Shown here: positions 22,591 to 34,499 of the stretch, piece by piece
How the letters are laid out: each line of letters opens with the position of its first letter
Numbering within the stretch: the stretch's first letter is position 1
Origin: Hofstenia miamia
Lineage: Eukaryota; Xenacoelomorpha; Acoela
Direction of reading: 5' to 3'
DNA length: 64,000 nucleotides
NCBI GenBank assembly: GCA_004352715.1
Contig: SCFE01000056.1
Span: 1,288,323 to 1,352,322 of the forward strand
Translations under genes and position numbers: made by a program
Notes under the pieces: model-generated
The model's input: the letters and a program-made list of their open reading frames with translations, nothing else
The model's database searches: none
What the model was told of the DNA's origin: nothing

Positions 22591-23391
22591 ATATTCTATT
22601 GGTATGGAATTAATGTATGAATGCTTTATCCACTTTTCTCATATTGTAGTTGCTATAGAAATGAGAAAATGTCATCCAAATGATTTACCACATTGTAGCT
22701 AAGTATGCATAATATGAAGGCTTTAACCTGTTTATCCAAATCACATACCCACAATAACTTAGCTTTTTAAATTTGTAAATGTGTGTAAATAGGTAAACAA
22801 AGTTAGTAAATAGTGTTTTATTAATGTGCATAAAATGCAGGCACATTGTATTTAAAAGGTGGGTAACTAAGAATTTTAAGAAACCAACACCATTTAATAA
22901 TGTAAATAATGAAAAACAAGATGTATGAAATCACATAGTATAAATTTTTTGAAAGTTGAAATGTAAAAAACATGTTTGGTGAAATGCAAAATACTATAAT
23001 ATACATAGGTGACGAAAACAAAAATTGGAAACTGATCATCAAATTAGTTACAATTCCATGCTATGTTCCCCTTTCTAAATGTGCACACTTGTAAATTCAT
23101 AAACCTACATGATAAATATTTTGCATTGATCAATAATAAAACATTTACAAAAATAATTTGACAGCTAGAACCACAAAAAATTTGTAAAACAATTACAAAA
23201 ATAATAATATATTTCCTAAAACCAAAAATCAATAAATAGAATTTTTAGTTTCAGTCAGTTGTTGGTTTAAAAAATATTTAATCACATGTGATTAAAACAA
23301 GATAATCAATTACATATCAAAAATCAATGCATTTTAAAGCAGAAATTTAAAAACAATTTCAGTAAAATATAAAATACTATAATATACATAG
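22591..23391. other. interspersed repeat, no gene
   Basis: 22597-22700 is an inverted copy of about 33085-33205 (ATGAGAAAATGTCATCCAAATGAT and TACC.CATTGTAG segments). The rest is AT-rich, with no gene recognised. Confidence 0.55.
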
Positions 23392-25892
23392 TGTAGAATC
23401 AGTGGCTATACTGGGGGAGTATACAAGCAGCACTAAGGAAGTCATTGTCATGGCAGAAGGTTGCAAAAGTGACCTTAATAGAGCAGCCCCGATTCCAATG
23501 ATAAAGTAATTGATCTACAAACATCAGTAATTCATCCACATAACTTATTTAGAGAGAAAACATCCAGTATGACCAATTCATATGGCTTCCAGTCAAAGTG
23601 CTACCTGAAGGGAAAGAAGTTCATGACTCAAGTGTGTGGTGCTATACTATTTTTCTCACAATTTATTACCTAGCTCAATACAAATATAAAAGTCTACATT
23701 TGGTTCTTATCTCTCAGCTCTCTAATTAATAGCATGTAATTGCTGTGCATTCACATTAACCAGCAGTATAATATCATCACAATGTAATCATGTTGAAATT
23801 TAATGAAGGTTTTAATATATCTATGTGTAACCATAACCTAATTTGGTCCACAATTTGGGCTGCTAACTGCCTGAAAGCTTCTTGTTGAATCAGTCCACAG
23901 TAGAGTGTGTAGCATCATCCAAATGAAATCAGAAATAAGCTGCAAACATTGCAAGAAGAGATTAAGATCGAAAAGAAGTTGATTAAAAATATAGTAATTT
24001 TATTGTTATTATCTCAGATTTATTTGTAAAATGCAACTAAGAAACAACATGTGTCAAAAAAGAGATATTTGTGTCTGTTGATAAAAATACTTTTGACTAA
24101 ATGACGCTTACATTATTTTCAGCCCCCATCTTGGCAGAAAGTTTAAATTTGAATGAACAGGTACTTCTTTTGGAAATACTATAAATAGATTAAAACACTG
24201 TAAGAAGTTGATGAAGAATTTTACTTAGAATTCTTAGTTTGTTTCACATTAATGGTTTGAATATTTAGTATGATGTTGAGCTAATCAAGTGGTGTTTAGT
24301 AGTGGTCTGCATACATCACAGNGCAGAAAGTTCAAATTTGAATCAACAGGTACTTCTTTTGGAAATACTATAAATAGATTAAAACACTGTAAGAAGTTGA
24401 TAAAGAATTTTACTTAGAATTCTTATTTTGTTTCACATTAATGGTTTGAATATTTAGTATGATGTTGAGCTAATCAAGTGGTGTTTAGTAGTGGTCTGCA
24501 TACATCACAGGGAATGATTCTAGGGTCTCTGTGCCAGATCATGAAAGTGCACATATGTTAGGTGTAGGGGTTTTCTCACAATTAGCTGACTAGCATTTCA
24601 CTTCTACATGTATTAAATAACTAACTGTCAGCAAATGGTTGGATCACCAAACCCTAGGAATTATCTTAATATTATTTTAGATCCAAATGAACAACTAGTA
24701 ATGATTCAGGTTGCAAATAGATATAACACTTTCACACATTAGAGTTTAAGTCGAGTTGTGTCATGTCTTGAGTAAGCACTGAGCTAATGTAAGATACACA
24801 TAAGCTATCTTGATTGAGCTGAGAAGTGGCACTCAAGCATTGGATGGAACAGTGAAACTGGATGTGGAGATCTGCTTTGGGCAGACGCCCACTAGGAGAT
24901 CATTATAGAGGTTACCACATGGCTTTGTCACCTAAAAAGTGAGCAGTTAATTCTAGGTTACATAAGTTAACAGAAGAAACTAGTTGAGCAGTAACAACAA
25001 GTAAATCCTTACCCACAATAACACAGCTAACATTATAAAGTAACAGTAGATAAACAGTGATAATGCCTGGTAGAGGATATTACATGGCCACCATGACAGC
25101 CAAGAACAGCAAATCTAAAGAAGAAACANNCACATGGCTTTGTCACCTAAAAAGTGAGCAGTTAATTCTAGGTTACATAAGTTAACAGAAGAAACTAGTT
25201 GAGCAGTAACAACAAGTAAATCCTTACCCACAATAACACAGCTAACATTATAAAGTAACAGTAGATAAACAGTGATAATGCCCGGTAGAGGATATTACAT
25301 GGCGACTGTGACAGCCAAGAACAGCAAACCTACAGAAGAAACATTCAGTTAAACCACCCGCAAGATGACAATGAAAGCTACAAGTGAAAGTATGAAAGCA
25401 GTGAGTTGTTGCACAAACCAACTATTAAGGAAAGAAAGAGAGATACCCCAAACTGAACAGATGCACCTCACTGAGATCCCAGATTTGTGACAGAGAGATG
25501 GGAAAGCCACTATGAAACAGAAGAAAATTGTCAATCATTTTAATTAAATTAACTATGCAAATTAAAATGTAATGGTAGAAGAGAGTTGAACACAGTTTGG
25601 GTAAGATAAACTCTATTGAAATTTGCTACATTGTTGCTCATATTTATACATAGTTCTGAAAATAATTACCTGTCTTTGTTTACAACTCAAAATCATAAGA
25701 TCATGCTTCCCTCAGAAATTCATTTGAACAATAAAAACAGGTAGCACCACATTGAGGGGACAGTGGTTTAGCATTGTAAACTAAATTCGAAATAAAGGAG
25801 CTTATGTTGCAGTGAAATAATTTTAAAGAATTACAGATTAAAAGTAAATCAAAAATGGATAAAAATGGCAAAAGTCCCTGAGTGACTCTACA
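23392..25892 (-). mobile_element. E3 3' LTR (type F) split by a type C LTR
   Basis: Left part 23392-23907 begins TGTAGAATCAGTGG and matches 48599 onward (TCATTGTCATGGCAGAAGGTTGC, GACCAATTCATATGGCTTCCAG). Right part, about 25540-25892, ends GTCCCTGAGTGACTCTACA and matches the end at 49491. A polypurine tract AAGGGGGGCA abuts it at 25893-25902 on the minus strand, so this is the 3' LTR of minus-strand element E3. The interruption is a type C LTR at 23908-25299. Confidence 0.8.
23908..25299 (+). mobile_element. type C LTR nested in type F LTR
   Basis: Starts TGTAGCATCATCC and ends GGTAGAGGATATTACA. It matches the 33352 LTR throughout. Its apparent length is inflated by two duplications that flank N positions (24322 and 25129-25130). 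Without them it is about 990 bp. No clean target duplication is visible (AGTG before, TGGC after). Confidence 0.82.
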
Positions 25893-25902
25893 TGCCCCCC
25901 TT
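25893..25902 (-). promoter_or_regulatory. E3 polypurine tract
   Basis: AAGGGGGGCA on the minus strand, immediately before the TGTAGAG start of the type F LTR. This is the plus-strand primer site of an LTR retrotransposon. Confidence 0.75.
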
Positions 25903-27016
25903 GGTCAATTTAATTTTGCAGCAACCGTTGTAAGGGTGGCCTGGACACTACTCTCTGGGTGGCTTTGATCATTTCAATTTCTAGTAAGTCATCCAAACTC
26001 TGTCCTTCAGCATACTGGGGGTTCTGGTTAGCTGCATCAAAACTTCTCTTTGGATGACCACTTTGTCTCTTAGTCAGAAGAACTGCAAATTGGGAAGCCT
26101 TGAGCTCATGGGACAGCTTGGACGTAAATTATTACCTTTCAGTGCTATCATGAGCATCATCAGTGCATCTGTATTGGAAGTACAAGCATCCCCTGCATTG
26201 ATGGTGGGTTTGGGTAGAAGTGGATGAAGACTTCATGCAATGATCCCATCCTCATCATGTGATCAACAAACAGAGAACAAAACTAAATTACTTGTTGCAG
26301 CATAGCATTGTAATTATCTCTATGTGCTTTGTTACATTGTAATATCATGTAATGTTCTCCATGTTATTGATCCACATTAGATCACCTTTAGCTTAGGACA
26401 GTATCAGTACCCAGGGATTCAACTGTGCAATCCTCTTTTGTGGAAGTTAACTTTGTCTCATAGACTAGCAGTCCCTATGTTTACTGGGTAGTTGATCCTG
26501 CCTTCTGTTAGTGTGTCCCAAAACTTGCCTTTTAATCTGTTGGTATGTAATTTTTCAATCTGATTGTTGGAGATCTTGATTTGAGCTGTGGTACATTCCA
26601 CGTCCATGGCCAGTTGTCACCCTGGCAATAGCAGAAGTACCAGCTCTTCTTCAGTGAACATTTCAGTGAGGCACCATTTCATCATGCCTAGTACGTCCTT
26701 ATCTTTAGACTCTCCCAGATGGTAAGATCCTCTATAAACTCTTCTGGACAGTGTTCTATCATTAGTATTCTTTCTTTTTCAGGGATAGACCATGGAGGGG
26801 TAGGCCATGGAGGTGAAAGAGGGCCACTGAATTTCTCAATGTTGATTTTCTCTATCATGTCCATGATGGACAGAGACAGCTGTATGGAGGAGGTAGTAAG
26901 CAACTCTTCTTCTTTGTAGAACTGTTCAGGCGTTTTCATGACCTGCTCTAAGAAAGTGATTGGGACTATTTTGCCATCCTTCTTGATTTTCCAGGCTATC
27001 TCTTCTCTAGGACACT
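25903..27016 (-). pseudogene. E3 ORF3, C-terminal part
   Basis: Coding-like minus-strand sequence between a nested LTR and the polypurine tract. The clearest piece (26980-26688) reads IAWKIKKDGKIVPITFLEQV...MKTPEQFYKEEELLT...MIEKINIEKFSGPL...PEKERILMIEHCPEEFIEDL. Further on come EEELVLLLPG and KLHTNRLKGKFWDTLTEGRI in other frames. Stops and frameshifts are frequent. With the part at 28349-29840 it makes a third ORF of roughly 900-1000 residues after integrase. No domain was recognised. Confidence 0.5.
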
Positions 27017-28348
27017 TGTAACATCCTCCACCTAGCTTGTTACGCCGTGTTTAATCACTGTTAAGGGATGCTTAATAAACTGCGGGTGAGGTGTTACCCA
27101 TTTGTTGATCCATCAAATTTTTCTTTCTTATTAACTAGTTACGTTAATTAAGTACTCAGGTAATAACCATCACTGTTTAGGTGACTGGGCAGTATGATGT
27201 TTCCTCTTCGGTTGTTCCATGGGCTCCTGCCCGAAGCCAATCTCCACAACACAGCTCCTCCTCTTCTGGAACGATGGTTGAGTCCACATCGCCATCTCAG
27301 CTCAACTGGGATTAATTATGTATGCCCTACGTTAGCTCGGTGCGTGCACTCAAGTAAAGTTGTAACTGACTTAAGCTCAGAGTTGTAAAGTGTTTGTTGT
27401 TTTTATTTAATAAAGCAACCGGGCATTGACACTAACTGCATGTAATAATATAACTAACATAGCCATTACCGTAAAACTATCGGCTTAATTATACAGATAA
27501 CAAACTTGCAGTTTCCTATACCTACATTTAATAGTATTACATGTGAGGTCATTTATCGAGTCAATTATAGTCGAGTCTCCTACATTTAAGAACATATAAA
27601 TATCCCTAAGTGTCGACTATCCAGTCGTTTCAGGCATCGATTATTTCTTACATGTGTTGATCNNNNNNNNNNNNNNNNNNNNNNNNNNNNNNNNNNNNNN
27701 NNNNNNNNNNNNNNNNNNNNNNNNNNNNNNNNNNNNNNNNNNNNNNNNNNNNNNNNNNNNNNNNNNNNNNNNNNNNNNNNNNNNNNNNNNNNNNNNNNNN
27801 NNNNNNNNNNNNNNNNNNNNNNNNNNNNNNNNNNNNNNNNNNNNNNNNNNNNNNNNNNNNNNNNNNNNNNNNNNNNNNNNNNNNNNNNNNNNNNNNNNNN
27901 NNNNNNNNNNNNNNNNNNNNNNNNNNNNNNNNNNNNNNNNNNNNNNNNNNNNNNNNNNNNNNNNNNNNNNNNNNNNNNNNNNNNNNNNNNNNNNNNNNNN
28001 NNNNNNNNNNNNNNNNNNNNNNNNNNNNNNNNNNNNNNNNNNNNNNNNNNNNNNNNNNNNNNNNNNNNNNNNNNNNNNNNNNNNNNNNNNNNNNNNNNNN
28101 NNNNNNNNNNNNNNNNNNNNNNNNNNNNNNNNNNNNNNNNNNNNNNNNNNNNNNNNNNNNNNNNNNNNNNNNNNNNNNNAATGTTTCTTGATCGGCTAAC
28201 AAGTTTCTTATTTTGACCAATATTAAATCTTAGTTGCATTTTACAAAAATAAACTAAAGTTCATTAACTAAATTTTTTACAATTAATTTCAATTGATAAT
28301 CATTCGACGTTATTCAGCTTTTAGTTGCCTTTTTTGGATGATGCTACA
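27017..28348 (-). mobile_element. type A LTR nested in E3 ORF3
   Basis: Starts TGTAACATCCTCCACC and ends GGATGATGCTACA. It matches the 50329-51480 LTR, with an N run at 27663-28179. Flanks are CACT before and CAAT after, three of four bases alike, so a slightly decayed 4-bp target duplication is possible. It splits E3 ORF3. Confidence 0.87.
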
Positions 28349-29840
28349 CAATATTTGGTCCCAATAGTTCCATGAATCAGGTTGGAGACCCCAGTAACTG
28401 ATTGATAATTTGTTGGTTGCATAATGGGCCATCTTCTGAGCTGAAGATAGCAAATTTGCTATCTGCCATTGCCCCACACATGTATTTTTTCAACATGTCA
28501 GAGAAAATAATAATGTCTGACAGACAAATTGTTGGCTGATCATCATTATTGAGATTTTTCCCATGACACTGCTAACCCCCACCAGTCAGGCATAATATTT
28601 TTTGTACTTTTTTGATTTCCCAGGTGAGGAGGGAGGTGTACATTTGTGTAACAGCCAGTTTTTTACCTTCCACATGAGTGGGCAGATAAATTTCATGTGA
28701 TGACTTTTTCATTAGTGACATTCAGGTGTTGGTGTCCATAGGCAACATGAGTGAGGGGGTCTTTGTAAGGAAGTTTGCTAGTATCCAGATGGCCCCACAT
28801 GCAAAGTCCTCAGGTATTTTTTTTCAGAAAAAAGGCATTCCTTGTAATTTCTGTGATCTTGTGTTTCATAAGACATCTGTATTTCCTCAAGTATTCTCTC
28901 TACAGACCTGTGGTATCAGATGTGAGGCTTCTGATATCTAGAACAGGCCAGTCAGTTTCTGGGTTTTGATCAGCTTTGAGAGTTTGCCATATGTTGTTGA
29001 TCTCCTGAAGAGTGGACATACTCTGGGCTAAGGCAAAGCTAGCTCTAAGATCTGTCACTCTTGATAATGCTTGTGTGTTTAGGTTAATCAGTTCCAGAGT
29101 TTGGGATTGTATGGTGGTATCAATTATGAGCTTCTGGTCCACCTCTAGTCTATGCATTGGAATCTTCTTACAGAGAAGTAAATCAATGTAGATGAGCTTC
29201 ATAATAGAAATGACATTTGTATGATACAATGATATTGGCCAGTATGATTTGGGGTAGAGAATTAGGAAGTCTCCATTCTGAAGTTCAAACTCTCTACTTG
29301 TTCAGGGATGTCATCTTCAAATTCACTGCATAGAACCATCACAAGTAGGATTTTTTCTATCTTTGCTAGACATTAGGGGATCTTGATACTTTTCATGATC
29401 ATACAATCTTTGGTTTCTGAACCTCATTTATTCTGAGAAAGTAAATAATCAGCAGATTTGGAAAATCTATGTTGACACAGTCAACACTTTGAATTTTCCT
29501 CCCAGTCAACACTTTGAATTTTCCTCCAATTATTTAGAACTGATACAGATTACAGAGGGTGAAACCTTCATCAAAGGAAATGTGTACTGTACTATGCCAG
29601 TAATGCTTGCTTAGTCCCTCATACATTTTAGCATCATAGCATATCAGGTTGTTGACCTTGGCTCTTCTTTCTGAATCCATGACAAAGGGAATAATGTCTA
29701 CAGCACAACTTAATTTTTTGGTAGTATAGTTCCACCTGATTTTGTTCTGTCTCTTCCAAAATATTATCTCTAGTAAAATGGGTGGTACGCCTGGTGGCTA
29801 TAAAATAGGGGCGGATCATTTCATCTCCAATCTTTGACAT
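28349..29840 (-). pseudogene. E3 ORF3, N-terminal part
   Basis: Begins MSKIGDEMIRPYFIATRRTTH at 29840 (the last residues given are shared with E2). It passes through YEGLSKHYWHSTVHISFDEGFTL, NIDFPNLLIIYFLRINE, LAKIEKILLVMVL, DDIPEQVESL, and an open stretch at 29229-28900 with LYIDLLLCKK-like, RLEVDQKLIIDTTIQSQTLEL and ALAQSMSTLQEINNIW segments. It ends SDIIIFSDMLKKYMCGAMAD...FAIFSSEDGPL before the nested LTR. The same order is in E2 (42185-38303) and its first part in E1. Short hydrophobic stretches exist but no convincing membrane anchor, so envelope identity is not supported. Many frameshifts. Confidence 0.68.
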
Positions 29841-29999
29841 CTTCTTTTTCTGTCTTCAACTTTATGTGATCATGCTGTGGATGTGGCTGAGGAGGAATCA
29901 AATAAGTTTGAAGTGGCTATTGATTCACTTATGGGGATTCTATTTACATTGGTTATGTCACTAAATGGGACACAAGTATCAGGTACACTAGGGTATATT

Positions 30000-30570
30000 T
30001 GTATTGTCTCTTCTCACACTCATGGAGACTTGCTTCTCCCCATGTAGTAGCAAGATAGAGATGCAGCTGCTGCTTTTGGCTCTCATTGTCACCAGGCCAC
30101 TCTTCACCCAGATGAGGTCAGACTCTTCTCAGCACCCTCTAGATCTCCTCATTTACAGTCACTTGCTCCTTCAGGCAGAGACACTCTTCTCCCACGCCTA
30201 ATTGGAGCTTCTGAACCCTCTCTATATTCTAAGCTCCTTCTCACTTGATGGCAGTGTGGAAGTGCAGGTGAATTTTGCTTGTTGCTGTGAGGTATCATTC
30301 CTAAACAGAGTAATAAGGTTAAGGTCCCAAATATTGGGATCAAACATTGTATTCTCTCTGGCCCTACATTGGTGCAGTATGCATATATTAGCTAAATCAG
30401 CATTGTCAATGTTACTATCTAAAAAATTCAGACTCATTAAAGTCCTCCTCAAGGGAACTCAGTTAAGTTATCATATTTCTCATACATATCAACACCATTA
30501 TCAATTAGTGTAATTTCACTGATGTCATCCAGAATCACATGCTCAATGTCTTTGACAGCTCTTTTGAGCC
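30000..30570 (-). pseudogene. E3 pol C-terminal tail
   Basis: Between integrase and ORF3. Minus-strand pieces include AVKDIEHVILDDISE, NVGPERIQ-like text and RENTMFDPNIWDLNLITLFRN, which match E2 (ENQPLDPNIWDINLITPFRN near 42690). An acidic/arginine-rich tail (RRGRRVSLPEGASD) follows. This looks like the natural C-terminus of Pol in this lineage. Frameshifted. Confidence 0.5.
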
Positions 30571-31797
30571 TTTAAAAGTGCACACCTTTTCCATTATTCA
30601 ATGTGTATTTATTGTGGTCTAGTGCTTTTTCAATTGTGAATGGCCCTTGCCAATTGGTTACCAACTTCTGTACTTTATTCTGGTCAGTGACCAGGCGTGG
30701 AAAATAGCAAAGACTTTGTCCCCTTGCTTGTGTGTTTTGCCATAAAGCTTTCTGTTGAAATTCCACTTCTGTCAAATAACTGATTGATTCATGTTGTGAT
30801 GTATGGTGAGATGGATCTGATGCATTTCATTTATCATTTGCATGTACATATTTCTCCACACTCTCATGGTAGTTTGGGAACATCATGGAAAGAGGTGTCA
30901 GAGCCTCACATCCAAACATAGCATGGAATGGGCTCACATTGATGGTAGTATGTATGGAGTTGTTATAAAAATGTTCAATAACTTTAATTACCCATTGCCA
31001 TTGATTTCCTGCTGTTCAGGACAGGGCTACTCTCAGCAATTTAATTAATGTTCTATTTAGGGTTCTACTAGGCCATTACATTGTGGGTGGTATGCAGTGG
31101 CAAATTCATGCATTATTTTCATCTTTTGACTTAATGCTTCCATAAATTTATTTTCAAATTGGGGGCCTTTATCTGAGATTAGTTTCTCCATCAGTCTAAA
31201 TTTAAGGACTCATTCCTTCATAACTGTTTCCACTATTTGCTCAGCAGTTTTACTATTCAGAGGAATGATATGAGCATATTTGGTAAAGTGATCTACCATG
31301 ATCAACATGTACTGGTAGCCATCATTGTTAAGTGATAGATTCTCTAAATACATATGGACTACTTCATTTGGTCTCTCCTCAGGACAGCACTCAAGGGCTG
31401 CTCATTGCTCAGAAAAGTGATTGGTGTTCTGCAATAGTCACTTCTTGCACTTATCAATTACATTGATCACTGCAGCTCTTATTCCAATTGTGACATATCT
31501 AGTGTTGAAAGTATTTTCAGTTTGAATTATGCTGAGGTGACCTTGTTTGTGTATTCTCATGAGGTTGCACCAAAAGTACTCATGAATAACTAACCTATTA
31601 TTCTAGCTTTTTGAGTAAAGAAGACCTTGCATGTTGACTTGCCAATTATATCATTTAAAATGTCTTTCTGTTACTGGGTCCATTGGGAAAAAAGGATCCT
31701 TTATTCTTTGTAGGATTTCTGACAATACCTTGTCACGTTTCTGATGGTAAATTATCTCCTCTACAGTTATTTCCTCATGCACCATAATGGGCAGGAT
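30571..31797 (-). pseudogene. E3 integrase
   Basis: DDE integrase that inserts the element into the genome. Minus-strand pieces are MLIMVDHFTKYAHIIPLN (first Asp, near 31290), LISDKGPQFENKFM (second Asp, near 31160) and TAYHPQCNGLVE (Glu, near 31080), followed by a frame change. Then come RGQSLCYFPRLVTDQNK and NWQGPFTIEKALDHNKYTLNNGK, the C-terminal binding domain. All three acidic residues are present but the frame is broken. At its upstream end the sequence jumps straight into a type F LTR fragment, so gag, protease and RT are deleted. Confidence 0.85.
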
Positions 31798-32022
31798 GGC
31801 TGTCTTTGCTTACAACTCAAAATCATATGATCATGCTTCCCTTGCAAATTCAATTGAGCAATAAAAACACGTAGCACCACATTGAGGGGACAATGGTTTA
31901 GCATTGTAAACTAAATTTGAAATAAAGGAGCTTACATTGCAGTGATGTAATTATAAAGAATTACAGATTAAATGTAAATTGAAAATTGATAAAAATGGCA
32001 AAAGTCCCCAAGTGACTCTACA
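31798..32022 (-). mobile_element. E3 5' LTR fragment (type F)
   Basis: About 225 bases match the ends of the LTRs at 25892 and 49491 (TACAACTCAAAATCAT, GTAGCACCACATTGAGGGGACA, AAGTCCCC.AGTGACTCTACA). It is fused to integrase sequence at 31797. Confidence 0.8.
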
Positions 32023-33351
32023 ATAGCTGGCAAAAACACAATATGGAAAATTATCAACATACCTTGTTATTTATGTGTAGATGCATTTGAAATCACCTGC
32101 CCAACACACATTGCTTTTTAAGTATCTTTGACCCATCAAGTTGATTTATCATGAACTTGATGTATTCATTTATGCTACAGAAAGAATAACTTGATTTTGA
32201 TGTGCATTTAATCCCCACATCAAGCACTGTGTGATGAAATTAATCATTAAGTATTAACAAAAACCATCTCTTTGATTCCATCTCCTAAATTCTTTTATCT
32301 AGTAAATGCTATTGTAAAAAACAGTGTTCACACAAACTGATATGAAATAATCAAGTGTATGGTTAGAGAAATAATGGAGGAATTATTAATAATTACTTTT
32401 ACTAATGTGGATAAAGCACTTCATAGCTCAAGAAAGCAAAACAACATTGCTAGAGAAAGTAATAAAATAAATTTAATACACTCAATATATAACATTAAGG
32501 AAGAAACATGAATTATTTGAAAATTCAGCAAAAAACACCACCTATAAAATCACTTTACCATGTTATAAACTACACAATCTCTTGAAAATTTAATACAAAA
32601 ATTTGTGGTTTTGATTAAAGTAAATCCATATTGCACTTGCTCAATGTTTATACAAAAATCTTGATTTAAATAAGCTAATGATACATTTTATTTGTTATGA
32701 TATTAAAAATAATTAAACAAAGTTAGTATGCTAATTATTTATTGAATATATAAAAATTTTTATGTTGTTGAATAAATTCAGGAGTAATTTCCAATCTCTG
32801 TAAAATTGAATAATGTTTTTGTTTTTACTCTGGAATTTTCTTCTTTCCCTTATAAATTATCATGAGTTGCAAAAAATTAAACAAGTGCTAGTAGATCAAA
32901 GCAATTTATCCATCATGACCATATTGTTCACAGGCATATTTTTACACTGTTTCTTAAATGCAGTTGCTTTAAGATGTTGATAATAGACCAGCCAGATAAA
33001 TTTTTTTTGTTTTGCAATCAACTAAATGAACAAGTATGCAAGCATTATACAAATATTATTACCATCATTTATTCATATATTGCATACATTGGCTATAATG
33101 TGGTAGATCATTTGGATAAAATTTTCTCATTTCTATGGCAACTACAAAATGAGAAAAGTGGATAAGGAATTCATACATTAATTTCATACCAATAGAATAT
33201 CTAATTGTAACAAAGCAGTAAAAATTCGAAAAGACATGTAAAAGTCTCCAACCACTCAAGAGTTATTATCCAAATAAACTGAAAAAGATGTACAAAGATT
33301 AAAAAAGATGTAACAGTCTACAGATGGGAAAAGCAAAAAAATATGTATGAA
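32023..33351. other. intergenic, no gene recognised
   Basis: AT-rich; holds the repeat copy at 33085-33205 that is inverted relative to 22597-22700. Confidence 0.55.
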
Positions 33352-34499
33352 TGTAGCATCATCCAAATAAGCATAAAGCTGCTAACATTGATTAAGAAGA
33401 AGAATAAGATTGAAAACAATTATGATTAAAAATACATTGTAAAAATATATGATCAATTTAGATTAATTTGTATTATGCAACCATGTAAGAACAAGTGTCA
33501 TTAATGAGAGATTAGTATTTGTTAATAATCATATTTTTGACAAAACACAGGGGGCAAAGTCACTTCTATTATTTTTAGCCACCATATTGGCAGATGAGTG
33601 ATTTAAATTTGAAATTAACAAGTACTTTTCTGAAATACTATAAATAGATTAAATTCAATGTAAGCAATTGATAAAGAAATTCATTTGGAATTCTTATATT
33701 ATTGTTTTGATTACAGTTTGAATATTTAGTACAATGTCAAGCTAAACAAGTTGTGTTTAGTAGTGGTCTGGATCCATCATAAGATCAATTCTAGGTTCTT
33801 AGTGCCAGGCCATGAAAGTGCACCAAAGTTAGGTATAGGGGTTTTTTTTCTTGTTTAGTTGACTACCATTCATTTACTACATGTTTTAAATATAACAAGT
33901 TTGAAATATGGTTGGAAAGCCAAAACCTAGGAATTATATCTACATTATTCTAGATCTGAATTATTGACTATAACATGACCTATAGTGGGACCATACATGT
34001 AGTAACTATTAAATGTAAGTTAGGAAGCTGCTAATTATTAAACTAGTTATGAAAGCCAATATATTTTGGTAATGGCTACATGTAATATTAACTACACAGC
34101 TAGTGACAAGTCAGGTTGCATAACTATGGAACACTTTTACAAAAAGAGTCTAATTCAAATTGTGTCTTGTTTTGAACATACACTGATTTAGGATAAGGTA
34201 CACATAAGTTGTATCAATGAGCTGAGAAGTGGAACTCAACCAAATGGATCATTGGTGAACAAGTGAAACTGGAATTGGAGATCAGCTTCAGGCAAATGCC
34301 CACTATCAATCATTTGAAGAGATACTGTGTGGCTTCATCACCTAAATAGTGAAGAGCTATGTCTTGTTAATTTAAGTTAATAAAACTATGTAAGAGCTAA
34401 AGCAGTGTTGAGTTAGTAAATCCCTACCTGCAAACACACAGCCAATGTTAGAGAGTAACACGGGAGAAACAGTGATAATGCTTTGGAGAGGATGTTACA
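33352..34499 (+). mobile_element. type C solo LTR with 4-bp target duplication
   Basis: 1148 bp from TGTAGCATCATCC to GGAGAGGATGTTACA, flanked on both sides by TGAA (33348-33351 and 34500-34503). Complete with no internal element, so it is a solo LTR left by recombination. The clean duplication fixes the ends of this family. Confidence 0.93.

Noticed and set aside
28349-29840. E3 ORF3 as a retroviral-type envelope gene
   Set aside because: Position fits, but no signal peptide, cleavage site, cysteine pattern or membrane anchor can be read in E1, E2 or E3 copies.
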